In this document: positions 63,842-64,000 of the stretch, one piece after another
Layout of the letters: every line of letters begins with the position of its first letter
Numbering within the stretch: the first letter of the stretch is position 1
Assembly: GCA_017458225.1 (NCBI GenBank)
Contig: JAFTFX010000013.1
Location: forward strand, 80,073-144,072
DNA from: Prevotella sp.
GTDB taxonomy: Bacteria; Bacteroidota; Bacteroidia; Bacteroidales; Bacteroidaceae
Direction: 5' to 3'
DNA length: 64,000 bases
Position numbers and translations under genes: made by a program
The notes under the pieces: generated by a model
Databases searched by the model: none
What the model was told of the DNA's origin: nothing
What the model saw: the letters and a program-made list of their open reading frames with translations, nothing else

Positions 63842-63849
63842 CAAAATTA
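63842..63849 (-). promoter_or_regulatory. -7 element upstream of the surface protein gene
   Basis: TAATTTTG on the minus strand. It would give a leader of about 185 nt beginning with a CU repeat. No clear -33 TTTG is seen. Confidence 0.45.
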
Positions 63850-63957
63850 TTGGTAATCGACGAAGTCGCTTCGCTTGTCGAAGAATGGCCAAGGAAATCG
63901 GTCATTCTTTTCACTGCGTTGGCATTATTTAACTCTCTGTGGGGCATGGGGGAAAAT

Positions 63958-64000
63958 CTATTTCTCGTTGAACACCAATTCCAGGCCTTGGTCTTCGTAG
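63958..64000 (-). CDS. possible 3' end of a gene entering from the right edge
   Basis: On the minus strand the last bases read YEDQGLELVFNEK followed by TAG at 63958-63960, with the frame open to the window edge. Too short to identify; the surface protein promoter region follows after about 110 bp. Confidence 0.35.
   Translation of the reverse strand, partial: YEDQGLELVFNEK

Noticed and set aside
63648-63947. 99-codon minus-strand open frame upstream of the surface protein
   Set aside because: It spans the microsatellite and leader region, has no domain, and its C-terminal part overlaps the start of the real gene.

Overview
The window reads as chromosome of a Bacteroidales bacterium, most likely Prevotella or a close relative. 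The evidence is a set of promoters of the Bacteroidetes type (TTTG, about 20 bp, TAnnTTTG), few recognisable Shine-Dalgarno sequences, a hybrid two-component system, fimbrillin-type pilus genes, and most of the core of the type IX secretion system (T9SS) together with likely T9SS cargo. The species cannot be named from sequence alone. No rRNA or tRNA gene, CRISPR array or intact insertion sequence was seen.

Layout. 1-7.1 kb: the 3' part of dnaE, converging on a minus-strand operon that encodes an RsbW-like kinase, an SLC13-type transporter, a STAS antagonist and a RelA/SpoT-type synthetase. 7.1-15.6 kb: trxA and a small partner gene, then a large secreted toroid protein followed by its hybrid two-component regulator, preceded by a 21-bp-period direct repeat. 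15.6-24.3 kb: tsaE and porX, an AT-rich restriction-modification remnant, then porW, a small Cys-rich membrane protein and aroA. 24.4-32.1 kb: a Dna2-like nuclease-helicase and purL. 32.1-39.5 kb: a membrane-anchored AraC-type regulator and a four-gene fimbrial operon. 39.6-46.5 kb: a split chromate transporter pair, a FadL-like porin, priA and two small beta-barrel proteins. 46.5-55.7 kb: pflB-pflA and porP-K-L-M-N, all on the minus strand. 55.7-64 kb: a GH3 remnant, small genes, a PduO-type adenosyltransferase, an AlbA/Schlafen-type regulator, a truncated Abi_2 gene with a probable abiF RNA, and a duplicated, T9SS-tailed surface protein with a small partner peptide.

The genes fit an anaerobic, host- or gut-associated lifestyle: pyruvate formate-lyase for fermentation, T9SS for export, pili for adhesion and a regulated glycan-active protein.

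The most unusual signal is a set of short repeats that no gene explains. (1) A GC-rich palindromic element lies in frame inside porX, a related one lies in frame inside purL, and a half copy lies between the two chromate transporter genes. (2) Six arrays with an exact 9-bp (three-codon) period, all of different sequence, lie in or at the edge of purL and pflA. (3) Five intergenic arrays have an exact 22-bp period, again with unrelated unit sequences; one overlaps the helicase stop codon, one folds into a 39-bp perfect inverted repeat, and two sit in direct copies around a truncated Abi gene. A common amplification process that respects reading frame inside genes is the most interesting hypothesis from this window.
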